A DNA stretch of 64,000 nucleotides from Prostheceraeus crozeri. Its lineage: Eukaryota; Platyhelminthes; Polycladida; Euryleptidae. Within the stretch, counting starts at the first letter, position 1. Each line of letters starts with the position of its first letter. Below the pieces are notes generated by a model, which did no database searches, had not been told where the DNA came from, and saw only the letters and a list, made by a program, of their open reading frames with translations. The DNA lies in the NCBI GenBank assembly GCA_907163375.1, contig CAJQUW010014401.1:1-64000 (forward strand), read 5' to 3'. Positions 52,056 through 61,160 of this stretch are shown here, in pieces. The position numbers and the translations under genes are program-made.

Positions 52056-53633
52056 ATGTCTACTAACTTCAATATCATTCTTCCAAGCAATAGCAACCCC
52101 AAGATATTCCCAAGTAACAAACCATCTCTATACTCTGTTGAATTCGCTAATCCAATTACTCTGCATGGACCCCATGAAGTTGCTCTAACTGAAATTACTT
52201 ATTACAACGATATCAGTTTGCTAAAGAACAACTATTTTGAATTACATAAAGAAGTGCGAGAGAAGGATGATTGCTTTCGCATATTTCAAAATAGTCTACA
52301 TGGTACATGGGCTTTTCATCATCTAACTTTACATCCTTTTTCAACATCTTTACCATCTGTCCAAAACATGATTAAAATTCAAACGGCATTTGCAACGTCA
52401 ACTTTTAATTCTAAGGTTCCCACAATGAGCTTGCAAGATACAGAAAAGGAAATCGGTAGAATGTTTGAACGAATAAATGATCTCTTCAAGCTGACTTTGA
52501 ATAAATTCTACAAACCAGTCATAAAGGGGTCAACAAAATTGATGAAGGAAGGGAAGCATGTTCTTCTTGTATTAGGTAAGGATTTGAGTCATACTTTTGG
52601 GTATTCCAGAACAACTTTCTCATCAAGGTATTGGTACAATGGACGTGGGTGGAATTCGGAGAGGAAAGTCACTGATTTTAAATGTAGAATTGTGCCATTG
52701 TATGCATTACAAAAAAGGAGCATCCGAGTAAAAAATAAATTTGAGGTCATTAGAAGTGTTGAAGACTTTGCAAGAAAGTTTCAAGGATCAGTGCCAGAAA
52801 CGTTAATGACTTGTGAATATAAGAAAGAGAAAGTAACTTTATTTACTGTTGAAACGGAGGCAGAATTTATTGTTTTTACTAAAAAGACACCATTGGAAAA
52901 GTCTGAGTCCGCTGTTATTGAATTTGGATCTGAAATGATTGGGATGTTAAAGGGCCGTGAAAGCGCACCTTGGTTGACAGAATTAAATGATACATTCAAG
53001 GTTCAATTGTCCTCTTCTAAACTGAAAGCATCAACAAATGCTTCATGGGATATCCACGTATACAGCAAAGACATATCGGGTGATGAATTGTCTACTTCCA
53101 GTGAACTTGTAAAAAGAGTTAATTTGAACATTGAAAGCTTGAAAACGCCATCTGAATTGTGTACAAAGTTAAATGAGTTTGGTGTAGATTACCTTGATGC
53201 AGATGAATATCACTTTTCTTATGACCCACATAAGAAACGCATGATTCTAAAGGTAGGGAAGAACTCTCTTATCAAGCTGGATAGCGTGTTAACTACCACA
53301 TTGGGATTCTCAAAATCAACTATTTATGAAGGTACATCAATAGGCGATACAGCCCCATCACTAGAGCGTGATATAAGTAACTTATACGTCTATTGTAACA
53401 TTATTGAATATACAAGGGTTGGCGACATTGAGGCCCCACTTCTGCGCACATTTCCTCTCTCATCCGTAAGGAAGCAACTAATCAATCGAGAATTTTTTAA
53501 CATAATGTATCTACCAATCAGCCGAAATTTCATCAATAGAATTGACATATCAATTCATGATGATGCAGGAGAAGTAGTACCGTTCTGTGGTGGTGTTACT
53601 GTTTTGACCCTACATATTAGGTCACGAGAATAA
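52056..53633 (+). CDS. P2 penton / minor capsid protein with long internal insertion
   Basis: About 525 residues from ATG 52056 ('MSTNFNIILPSNSNPKIFP'). The N-terminal pattern 'PSLYSVEFANPITLHGPHEV' then 'ALTEITYYNDI' and the C-terminal 'VLTTTLGFSKSTIYEGTSIG', 'LYVYCNIIEYTRVGD', 'FFNIMYLPISRNFINRIDI' are those of the Polinton minor capsid protein. It is twice the length of the P1 homolog (262 aa): roughly residues 65-390 have no counterpart there, and include a beta-rich part ('LLVLGKDLSHTFGYSRTTFS') that itself resembles the GFSKST-type block, so a domain duplication is possible. It forms capsid vertices. Confidence 0.82.
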   Translation: MSTNFNIILPSNSNPKIFPSNKPSLYSVEFANPITLHGPHEVALTEITYYNDISLLKNNYFELHKEVREKDDCFRIFQNSLHGTWAFHHLTLHPFSTSLPSVQNMIKIQTAFATSTFNSKVPTMSLQDTEKEIGRMFERINDLFKLTLNKFYKPVIKGSTKLMKEGKHVLLVLGKDLSHTFGYSRTTFSSRYWYNGRGWNSERKVTDFKCRIVPLYALQKRSIRVKNKFEVIRSVEDFARKFQGSVPETLMTCEYKKEKVTLFTVETEAEFIVFTKKTPLEKSESAVIEFGSEMIGMLKGRESAPWLTELNDTFKVQLSSSKLKASTNASWDIHVYSKDISGDELSTSSELVKRVNLNIESLKTPSELCTKLNEFGVDYLDADEYHFSYDPHKKRMILKVGKNSLIKLDSVLTTTLGFSKSTIYEGTSIGDTAPSLERDISNLYVYCNIIEYTRVGDIEAPLLRTFPLSSVRKQLINREFFNIMYLPISRNFINRIDISIHDDAGEVVPFCGGVTVLTLHIRSRE

Positions 53634-53676
53634 GGCTTTACGCTATTGTGACTTCCATAGTTATTCAATAGTCATA

Positions 53677-54159
53677 ATGACAGGCATTTACAGTAGACCA
53701 TCATATCAGAGCGGTTATCCCGTGTTTGTTGGAGGTAGACGACAAGTTGGAGGAGGCATATTTGGTGCACTAAGACGTATGGTTCTTCCAACACTCAAAA
53801 AGTATGGCGTACCAATCATGAAGCGTGTTGGAAGCAGGGCTTTAGATTTTGGTGCAAATGTTGCAGCTGATGCGCTTCAAGGTGAGGATATCGGTGAATC
53901 TATGAAAATGCGCGCGCAGCAATCTGCCATAGACGCATTAGATGATTTAACAAAGACGAGACGTACAGTTCGGAAGAAGCGTAGGAAGTCAAGACAAGTT
54001 GGATCAGGCCGAGTTACTAAGCAAAGACGCAGGAAAAGTAAAAAGCCGACTAGAGCAGCACGTTCTAAATCTAGACGTCGAGTGAAAACAAGAAAGCGCA
54101 AACGAAATTCCACAGCTACTAGAAACAAGTCAAAACGAAGGAAGACAACATATTTGTAG
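53677..54159 (+). CDS. P2 basic core / DNA-condensing protein
   Basis: 160 residues in two parts. Residues 1-90: 'FVGGRRQVGGGIFGALRRMV', 'YGVPIMKRVGSRALDFGANV', with Gly-Gly sites that suit adenain cleavage and an amphipathic helix. Residues 95-160 are almost entirely Arg, Lys, Ser and Thr ('KKRRKSRQVG', 'KRKRNSTATRNKSKRRKTT'), as in adenovirus core proteins that condense DNA. It is encoded between penton and capsid genes, consistent with a virion component. Confidence 0.75.
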   Translation: MTGIYSRPSYQSGYPVFVGGRRQVGGGIFGALRRMVLPTLKKYGVPIMKRVGSRALDFGANVAADALQGEDIGESMKMRAQQSAIDALDDLTKTRRTVRKKRRKSRQVGSGRVTKQRRRKSKKPTRAARSKSRRRVKTRKRKRNSTATRNKSKRRKTTYL

Positions 54160-54169
54160 AGCTAATACG

Positions 54170-55453
54170 ATGCAGAGTATCAATTCGGCTTTGTGTTTCT
54201 TCGATTCTCCCCCTCATCAGACAGACATCATCTCCTCAACAATTGTAGACATAGTCCCCACAACAAATATCGATGGCAACCAGCAGCCTATTCAGTTTGA
54301 TATACCTGCCAATCCTCAAGATTATATTGACTGTCAATCCATTGATTTAGAGTTGTGTATACAAATTAAGAAGACTGATGGTACAAATATCGATTCATCC
54401 AAGGATAAAGTGGGATTAGCAAATCTTCCTATTGCCAGTCTGTTCTCAGATGTGTATCTAATATTGAAAGACAAACAGATTGAAGGAGGGGATCGAGCAT
54501 ATCCATATGTAGCATATATACATACAATGACTCAATTTCAAAAGCAAGCTAAACAGTCACACTTGCAAGTTTCTGGGTGGTATGATGATCAGCAAGGGAA
54601 ATTTGATGATGTCTCAAATATAGGGTTGAAAAGACGAATGGATTTAACAGCGGATTCAAAGGAATTATACTTGAAAGGACCCGTCTATCTTGATTTCCTT
54701 CGTCAATCTAGATATCTGCTATCACAGGTTAAAATGCAAATAAAATTTATTCGTGCAAATCCTGAGTTCGCGTTAATGGCTTTTGGAGCTACAAACTATC
54801 AAGTCAACATAAGTAATGCCGTGCTCAATGTAAGGCGAGTAACAATGAACCCGTCAGTCATCAACGAGCATGCGACAGGATTGAGGAAAAACAATGCAAT
54901 ATATCCAGTTAATCACAGTGCGTTGACAAACTTCACAATTGGTGCGGGATCATCCTCACATGCCTACCCAAATCTTTTTCCCACTGCAATGCCAAAGGCG
55001 GTGTATATCACATTTGTGGAAAATGAGGCATTCATTGGTGCTTTTGAAAAGAATCCATTCAATTTCCAACACTTTAATGTTAGCAAACTAGCACTCTATC
55101 AGGATGGGAAATTTGTATCTTGCAAAGCATATGAGCCTAATTTCAAAGATGGCAAATTCGCACGTGAATATGGTTCTATTTTCACCGCCCTCAACATGTT
55201 TAATACAGACGATTCAAATGGAATTACAATGGATATGTACAAGAATGGCTACTTCTTCATTATGTACAACCTCACAGCAGATGCAGATCTAGGTGGTGAA
55301 AGCGTAGGAGTTACAAAGCCTGGAAATCTACGACTGGAGGTATCATTTGAGTCACCTTTGAAGAAAACAATTACTTGTCTCATTTATCCTATCTATGATA
55401 GGAAAGTTGAGATAACAAGAATGAGAGACGTGACTGTCAGCTATCAGAGATGA
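54170..55453 (+). CDS. P2 major capsid protein (double jelly roll)
   Basis: 427 residues. Starts 'MQSINSALCFFDSPPHQTDI', followed by 'QPIQFDIPANPQDYIDCQSI', the first-strand block of the family. 'PIASLFSDVYLILKDKQIEG', 'RAYPYVAYIHTMTQF', 'LDFLRQSRYLLSQVKMQIKF' follow in order, then the second jelly roll ('NAVLNVRRVTMNPSVI...AIYPVNHSALTNFTIGAG'). The C-terminus 'LRLEVSFESPLKKTITCLIY' is typical. The stop overlaps the start of the protease gene by 4 bp (ATGA). Intact. Confidence 0.93.
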   Translation: MQSINSALCFFDSPPHQTDIISSTIVDIVPTTNIDGNQQPIQFDIPANPQDYIDCQSIDLELCIQIKKTDGTNIDSSKDKVGLANLPIASLFSDVYLILKDKQIEGGDRAYPYVAYIHTMTQFQKQAKQSHLQVSGWYDDQQGKFDDVSNIGLKRRMDLTADSKELYLKGPVYLDFLRQSRYLLSQVKMQIKFIRANPEFALMAFGATNYQVNISNAVLNVRRVTMNPSVINEHATGLRKNNAIYPVNHSALTNFTIGAGSSSHAYPNLFPTAMPKAVYITFVENEAFIGAFEKNPFNFQHFNVSKLALYQDGKFVSCKAYEPNFKDGKFAREYGSIFTALNMFNTDDSNGITMDMYKNGYFFIMYNLTADADLGGESVGVTKPGNLRLEVSFESPLKKTITCLIYPIYDRKVEITRMRDVTVSYQR

Positions 55454-55914
55454 GTAACTTAAGCAACATAGAAATCTTGAGGAAAATGAGGAAAGCTCAT
55501 CCCTACTCCAAGACAATATTTCTCAATGTCTTTTCTAGAGATAATTTACCTGATTCAATTCCTTTCTATCCTTGTTCGCTTATCATCAATACGGATACCA
55601 ACAATCTTCCCGGAAAACATTGGATTGCTGTATACATCAATCGTTATAAAGTTGCCGAATATTTTGACTCTCTTAATCAACCTCGTTTACATGATATCGC
55701 ATTATGGATGAACAGATTTTCCTGGACTGTTAGGAAAGTGACATCGTTCCCACTTCAAAGTAATACATCTCTAATGTGCGGTGGCTATGTACTCTATTTT
55801 GTCAACGAGAGACCATTGAAAAATAACTGTAAAAGTGCTTTAGAACTATTTTCAAAAAACTGTGATAAAAATGATGTAATTCTTACTAAATATGTTGAAA
55901 CAGTTTTGAAATAA
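55450..55914 (+). CDS. P2 adenain-like cysteine protease
   Basis: 154 residues. Catalytic residues: His57 in 'PGKHWIAVYI', Asp73 in 'AEYFDSLNQP', Gln103 and Cys110 in 'LQSNTSLMCGGYVLYF', the C5/adenain arrangement. Translationally coupled to the capsid gene. The stop codon lies inside an AATAAA (55911-55916), so stop and polyadenylation signal are merged. Likely processes the small virion proteins of P2. Confidence 0.93.
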   Translation: MSNLSNIEILRKMRKAHPYSKTIFLNVFSRDNLPDSIPFYPCSLIINTDTNNLPGKHWIAVYINRYKVAEYFDSLNQPRLHDIALWMNRFSWTVRKVTSFPLQSNTSLMCGGYVLYFVNERPLKNNCKSALELFSKNCDKNDVILTKYVETVLK

Positions 55915-55979
55915 AGTTTTATGTTGTATCATTAACTTGCTCTCTTTTTTCCAAAACAAGGGTTTATAAGGAAAACAAA

Positions 55980-56062
55980 AACATGCTCATATTTCATTAT
56001 CTATTCACATATATACAAAAAACATGTTCACATTTCATTATCTATCCACATATATACAAAAT
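55980..56062. repeat. twofold tandem repeat between converging genes
   Basis: Two ~48-bp copies of 'acatg(c/t)tca(t/c)atttcattatctat(t/c)cacatatatac' between the converging protease and TBP-like genes. Probably a shared 3' region. Confidence 0.8.
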
Positions 56063-56068
56063 CTACAA

Positions 56069-56632
56069 TTAGGTTTTCATGAAACATTTTTTCAAATCAC
56101 ATATGATGGGAGGCACATCACTTATGTCTTTAATGCCGGTTATCACAATCTTTCCATTATGGAACACATGAACATGATATGGATGCCAGTTAGTCAATTG
56201 AGCTGTTGGAAATAACTCCACTTCATAAGTTAGATTATGTGATGATGTAACTTTACGGAAATCATAGTGATAGTGTAATTCACATAACACGGTCATTGTC
56301 TTCACTTTCCAATCAGATAATGAATCACCAAGTAAATGTTCCAAAGTTAAGTGTAAATATGAGAGATCACCCTCCATGACCCTTCCAATACATTGGATTG
56401 TTCCATTTGGAAAGAATAGGATAGTGAGAGATCTATCCTTCCTCTGAATTCTCCATGTTAACATTGAGGGTCTTCCAAGATGTAAGCTCGTTGTCGGCTT
56501 CAATTTGCGTTTTATCAGTAACCATTGTTTTCGGTTGGGTATATTCCTCTCGATCTCTTGTAGATTGAGTTTTGACTTTGCTTTTGTAGTTAACATCCGA
56601 TTTACAACTTCCAACCGTTTGATGTCCTCCAT
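56069..56632 (-). CDS. P2 TATA-binding-protein-like protein (complete two-repeat core)
   Basis: 187 residues, the length of a TBP core. Two internal repeats: 8-101 and 105-184. Repeat 1 has 'VVNRMLTT', 'KLNLQEIERN', 'PSMLTWRIQRKDRSLTILFF' and 'PNGTIQCIG'. Repeat 2 has 'WKVKTMTVLCEL', 'YEVELFP' (136-142) and 'VFHNGKIVITG' (156-166), matching 'YEPELFP' and 'IFVSGKVVLTG' of TBP. By eye three of the four DNA-kinking Phe positions are kept (F74, F141, F157) and the first repeat's DNA-contacting Asn is N11; the second Asn is Thr112. TBP binds TATA boxes in the minor groove and nucleates transcription complexes. P2 has identical TATATAAGG boxes. Its ATG overlaps the 3' part of the upstream gene. TBP-like genes are known from giant viruses; I know of none described in Polintons. 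Confidence 0.8.
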   Translation of the reverse strand: MEDIKRLEVVNRMLTTKAKSKLNLQEIERNIPNRKQWLLIKRKLKPTTSLHLGRPSMLTWRIQRKDRSLTILFFPNGTIQCIGRVMEGDLSYLHLTLEHLLGDSLSDWKVKTMTVLCELHYHYDFRKVTSSHNLTYEVELFPTAQLTNWHPYHVHVFHNGKIVITGIKDISDVPPIICDLKKCFMKT

Positions 56633-57014
56633 CTTTAATGAATGACGTTATCTGTGGTAGTATCTCCCTTGTAAAGGTTTCCCATGTAACGTCACTGAAA
56701 CGAAAAAATCGATATTCAACATCTTCACGTTTTGGTGAACAGACGTATAGTTTGACTGATGAATCACACTTTATCCATACCTTGTCATCGAGAGGAATCT
56801 TGATCCGAGTCTTATGGTTGTCAATGAGATCCGCAAAGTCTTTCAGTGAAGGCAATGAGTCAATACTAATGCAAACGCCACGATGTTTTCGATCACTATT
56901 TGCTATTGAATGACGAAATGCTATTCTTTTAGAATTTGTTATGTGAACGTTTTGAACGTCACTAAGTTTCCATGTTCTAATGTAATGAGGCATGTTCCGA
57001 AAGCTATGTTTCAA
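56433..57014 (-). CDS. P2 probable PC4-like (p15) ssDNA-binding/coactivator protein
   Basis: 193 residues. Residues 28-66 read 'SKRIAFRHSIANSDRKHRGV' then 'CISIDSLPSLKDFADLIDNH', echoing the 'R....KGIsLs.eqW..Lk..id' C-terminal half of the PC4 domain. Residues 79-126 repeat the plan ('VWIKCDSSVKLYVCSPKRED', 'FRFSDVTWETFTREILPQIT'), so two tandem PC4-like units are plausible. The last ~65 residues are hydrophilic and overlap the TBP-like gene by 200 bp in another frame. PC4 proteins bind single-stranded DNA and act at promoters. Assignment is by pattern; an unrelated fold is possible. Confidence 0.45.
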   Translation of the reverse strand: MKHSFRNMPHYIRTWKLSDVQNVHITNSKRIAFRHSIANSDRKHRGVCISIDSLPSLKDFADLIDNHKTRIKIPLDDKVWIKCDSSVKLYVCSPKREDVEYRFFRFSDVTWETFTREILPQITSFIKDGGHQTVGSCKSDVNYKSKVKTQSTRDREEYTQPKTMVTDKTQIEADNELTSWKTLNVNMENSEEG

Positions 57015-57057
57015 ATTTAGGTTTAATGTTTGCCTAAAGTTTGTTATTTTATTAGCT

Positions 57058-57225
57058 CAACATATCGGAATGATGTTGAGTACAAATTCTTCACATATTC
57101 ATTCACATTAGGACTACCTATTTATTAGTAATCATTTCTACATATCGGAAAGATGTAGAAATTTCAATTTTAGTAAGACTACTTATGTATTAGTAAGTGT
57201 TGCTACATGTCGGAAGATGCAGCAA
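57058..57225. repeat. threefold 'acat.tcggaa.gatg' repeat upstream of the TBP/PC4-like genes
   Basis: Copies at about 57060, 57139 and 57207, spaced ~70-79 bp, each an imperfect palindrome (tacat.tcggaa.gatgta). They lie between PolB's 3' end and the start of the PC4-like gene, i.e. in its upstream region. Operator-like, or 3' hairpins of PolB. Confidence 0.7.
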
Positions 57226-57272
57226 TCGCAAGATCTATTACAAGTGGAATATTATATTGTTTTTATTTAGAC

Positions 57273-60200
57273 TTACTCTACATCACCTGTGACAGGAAGG
57301 CATCTCCTTCTCTTCGACGGTGGGGGAAGACCTAGGCTGTAGTGTCCATATGGTAATGATAAATTTTTATCCAGCCAACAGCGCTTATCCTCCCAAAGTG
57401 AAAGACCTCGCTTCCTAAATGATTTTGTGCTAACTATGTGATTTTTTGAATTTATAATTGTCATATCTTCAGTTGTATCATTCTCACTATAATAGACACT
57501 CCTATAGTCATCATGTTTCAATTTTTTAACTGCTGCTCTCTGAATTCCTTTTGCACGTTTGATGCTATGATTCGTAGAGTCTAGATATTTCATGGAATAC
57601 ATTTTCGGTTTTAGTAGGATCATTTCCTCAAGCAACTTTCCAGCACACTCATCCTTAAAACAACCTAATCTAGCTTTGTTTGTAGTTGAGTATAGTCGGT
57701 GATGACTGTCATAGTTTGAAGAGTCAAACTTTTCGCCGAAGTATAGAAGTATATCTTCTAGACGGACGGATGGTGATGTGTATAAACATAGGAAGAAACT
57801 GTCAATATCACCTCCACAAAGCCGCGTTCTATTTATCAGTGGACACCCTTTTAGATCATTGTAATATAATTGATACATTTCCAACTTACTATAGTCAAGT
57901 ACTGCTTGACCAACATATATTAATTTATTTAAAACTATTGAAGGTTTGTACATTTCCATACCAACCAGATCTTCATCAAATATTTTGTGTTGAACATAGA
58001 GAGGATGATTTGACAATTTCAGTAGTTGTTTCTCATTGTTGACTAGTTTAAATTTTTTCCTTCTCCTTACATTTTCCATTGTTTTACCATATAAAGAATT
58101 ATTTTTCAATTTGTAGAATGACTTTTCGAAGTCAGTGTTTGATTGAGCCCTCTTTTGAGAGTTCATATCAATGTATGTTTTTAACCAAGGCTTTTGTGTG
58201 AATTTTATGCCACTATGAATCTTCTTGATTCTCATGCCCATGGTCAAGTAAAATTTTAAAATTGAGTAGTGGACTACATAATTTTCCCTATCAAATTGAT
58301 GGAGCAGAAGTTTCTTGATAGAAGAAAAATGTGTATTTGGTCTTACTTTTTCATATAGATTTTTCATATAGTGTGAAAACATTTTCTTTTCAATCATCTG
58401 CATTTCTGGAGCTAATGGGAAATCGGCAGTGTCATCATGAATGGCTGCAGGATACTCTAAATCTAAATCAAAAATGTAGCCGATTTCACCATCATCATCT
58501 ATATTTTGAACATTTTCTTCATTTAAAAAATTATCTAATTCACTTTCATTCAACCATTTGAAATTTGAGTGGGGTAGATTTCTACTGAGTGAAGAACCAT
58601 AAAGGTTATTAACATCTGAGTAGGTCAAATGTCGACTTTCATGTGTATTATTTCCTAATTCTTCAATGCGTGCACGCGCTCGGTGAATGTTGGTGAAAGT
58701 CATACCCCCTCTAATTCCTCGTTCAAATAGATTGTACATATTTTCATCTTGTATGTAGTGTGGGGGATCATTGGAAGAGAAATTTAGTGCTGAGGTAAAG
58801 CTAAGATGTGGGAGACTGACAAAATGTACAGGGTCGACTTCATCCTCACGTTGACTCAATGCTCTAAACACTTCAAATATGTCTGCCAACAATAAAACAT
58901 CTAACTTCAGATATACCAGCATGTAATCACCAAATGTGCTACAATCAAATTCAATCCACGCCTTGCTAGCGTGTTCATATTCACTATCGGAACAGTGCTC
59001 ACGAGTAAGATCATTATAGAATTCAAATTGTGGTGGTAGACAGTCTTCCGTCAACGTGTTTAAGTTTTTGAAGTATGAATATGGAAACACTCCCTTCTGA
59101 TATAAAACATTATCACTTAATTGTGGAAATTCTACCCTTAATGTCTCTACATGCTCATACGTTTGCAAGCCCTTGGCTAATTCACTCAAGGATGCACTTA
59201 GAAATTGATATGAGTCCAAGAATTTTAGTTTAAAGTATACTGTCTTCCCTTTGTATTCATTTACAGGGACACTGGCGGATAAAGTTATATATTTTTCAGC
59301 AGTTGCTGCTACAACATCTAATTTCCAAGACTTCATTCTTCCAATCGCTTTATAGCAAACGATGTGGCTATCATAATTTTTAAAATTGTGGAAAAATATG
59401 GGGAGCTCCCGTCTGTTAAGTCTTAACCGGAGATTGCATTTCCTACATAATGTTTGCCTATATCGTCCGGTGATATGATCATGATCACGAACTTTTATGA
59501 CTTCATCGCTGAATTTCGATTTACATTTGTTGCAACATTCTGCATTCTCGTGGCGTGCTTTTTCATCCACTGACAGTGACATTGGCTGCCTAGTTGGTGC
59601 ACATTGGTTGTCATATAAGTCTTGGGCTACAGTTTCTAAGTGGTGCAAGAAACTAATAATGCAATTTTCTCCCTCAAAGAGGTAATACTTGTTTTCAAAT
59701 TTTGATTGAAGGGCATTATGCCAGACATGATAAGCTCCAATGGCCGCAGGTTTATGTATTTTATTATCAATGTAGCACTCTATATCTGCATAAATTACTA
59801 AAGGAGGACTTAGTTGATATTCCATGCTACTTGTTAGTACTTTTAGATCCGATGGCATTTTTTCTATTTGTGCTTTTCCTCGAATACAAAACTGGAAGTG
59901 TCGTTCTAGTGTTGTTTTATATGTGAATGACTGAGTGCATCTTTCGCAGAAGTATTTATGTCTTTTTAAAGTTCTCCTATACAATCTTGACAGCTTTGGA
60001 ATTCCACAATGGTGTGCTGCTCCATTGTTTAGAATTAGCAAAATATTAACCGTTTGCCTACCAGTAAAGTTACTATTATAACGAACACCTTTGAGTCCAT
60101 TTTCATAAAAGTGAATGTTAATTTTAATATCATTATTTTTCTCAAATTTTGGAATATCTTTGATTGATACTGGTGTGGAAATGCCTTCCATATTTAGCTT

Positions 60201-61130
60201 AGATGTCCACTCACTATATGATTTTACTTCATTCCTTGAATAAGGTACTTCATTATAATGCAATATTGATAAAACTGCATATAGGAAGCAATCATTTGCA
60301 TTTGAATTAACACTAATGACAGCTTCAGAATTTTTTAACTTCTTTGGTAGAGGAAATGATTGTCCACCTGACAGTATTGGACTTGTTATTACATTGAACT
60401 CTATATTTTGTACATCATCTATAATCCAATTGCTACCCTTTTTTGTGAAGGCTTCAATATGATTTATTAGACTATTTAGATGATCCTGAAACCAAGCATC
60501 ATAGTCATAAATATAGTTTGAGGATGATGAGGTAAAGTGTGCGAGAAAAGTTTCTTCTTCTTGAGGATTAGAACGGACATAACGAATTTGTGCAATCAGA
60601 CGACCGCGCAATTGATAGCTCCTTAGTAAGTCAGACACTAAATTCCCTAACATGGAACGCATGTTTTCTAAGAATGATGTTATGTCCACAGTAGGTGTTG
60701 TTGGCGTGATATCATACACACGTGCATGGCCATTGAGTGCGCTTTCGCTGAGACTAACAGTTCCATAGTTATTATGCATATTCATCTCACTATTTGTGTT
60801 ATGTACATTCATATGCTGTCGAAATCTACTTATAGAGTTATACGTTTTGCCACACCGAGAGCAGTATTGCATAAAGTTTTGTATGTTAGTTGAAGCGCTG
60901 GTTGTTGGCTTAGAAGTAGATCTATTTTGATTATTTGAATTTGACTCTGTTATGCTATCATTCGGTTTATTATTACATACAAGTTTATGCCTCTTAAGAT
61001 TATCCATCCTATTCGTCTTATATGGACACTTGCTACATTGATACGTTTTTCCTAACTTACAAAATTTTTCATGTCGTTGCAAATTGCCTATGAGAGTGAA
61101 CACTTTTCCACACTTGGTACAGACAACCAT
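57273..61130 (-). CDS. P2 protein-primed DNA polymerase B, intact
   Basis: 1285 residues in one frame. N-terminal C2H2 fingers at about 4-24, 31-52, 90-110 and 395-415. Residues 277-290 ('NSNANDCFLYAVLSIL') and 368-376 ('NNGAAHHCG') look like a cysteine-protease-type Cys/His pair. Exonuclease motifs: 'YADIECY' 447-453, 'HNFKNYDSH' 581-589, 'YLKLDVLLLAD' 740-750. Polymerase motifs: 'YSDVNNLYG' 837-845 (A), 'KLKNNSLYGKT' 1007-1017 (B), 'GDIDSFF' 1107-1113 (C, DID instead of DTD). All acidic residues needed for both activities are present. It replicates the element from a protein primer. Its promoter is at 61161-61209. Confidence 0.96.
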   Translation of the reverse strand: MVVCTKCGKVFTLIGNLQRHEKFCKLGKTYQCSKCPYKTNRMDNLKRHKLVCNNKPNDSITESNSNNQNRSTSKPTTSASTNIQNFMQYCSRCGKTYNSISRFRQHMNVHNTNSEMNMHNNYGTVSLSESALNGHARVYDITPTTPTVDITSFLENMRSMLGNLVSDLLRSYQLRGRLIAQIRYVRSNPQEEETFLAHFTSSSSNYIYDYDAWFQDHLNSLINHIEAFTKKGSNWIIDDVQNIEFNVITSPILSGGQSFPLPKKLKNSEAVISVNSNANDCFLYAVLSILHYNEVPYSRNEVKSYSEWTSKLNMEGISTPVSIKDIPKFEKNNDIKINIHFYENGLKGVRYNSNFTGRQTVNILLILNNGAAHHCGIPKLSRLYRRTLKRHKYFCERCTQSFTYKTTLERHFQFCIRGKAQIEKMPSDLKVLTSSMEYQLSPPLVIYADIECYIDNKIHKPAAIGAYHVWHNALQSKFENKYYLFEGENCIISFLHHLETVAQDLYDNQCAPTRQPMSLSVDEKARHENAECCNKCKSKFSDEVIKVRDHDHITGRYRQTLCRKCNLRLRLNRRELPIFFHNFKNYDSHIVCYKAIGRMKSWKLDVVAATAEKYITLSASVPVNEYKGKTVYFKLKFLDSYQFLSASLSELAKGLQTYEHVETLRVEFPQLSDNVLYQKGVFPYSYFKNLNTLTEDCLPPQFEFYNDLTREHCSDSEYEHASKAWIEFDCSTFGDYMLVYLKLDVLLLADIFEVFRALSQREDEVDPVHFVSLPHLSFTSALNFSSNDPPHYIQDENMYNLFERGIRGGMTFTNIHRARARIEELGNNTHESRHLTYSDVNNLYGSSLSRNLPHSNFKWLNESELDNFLNEENVQNIDDDGEIGYIFDLDLEYPAAIHDDTADFPLAPEMQMIEKKMFSHYMKNLYEKVRPNTHFSSIKKLLLHQFDRENYVVHYSILKFYLTMGMRIKKIHSGIKFTQKPWLKTYIDMNSQKRAQSNTDFEKSFYKLKNNSLYGKTMENVRRRKKFKLVNNEKQLLKLSNHPLYVQHKIFDEDLVGMEMYKPSIVLNKLIYVGQAVLDYSKLEMYQLYYNDLKGCPLINRTRLCGGDIDSFFLCLYTSPSVRLEDILLYFGEKFDSSNYDSHHRLYSTTNKARLGCFKDECAGKLLEEMILLKPKMYSMKYLDSTNHSIKRAKGIQRAAVKKLKHDDYRSVYYSENDTTEDMTIINSKNHIVSTKSFRKRGLSLWEDKRCWLDKNLSLPYGHYSLGLPPPSKRRRCLPVTGDVE

Positions 61131-61160
61131 GATTATTGATGAGGATTGAAATTAGCATGC

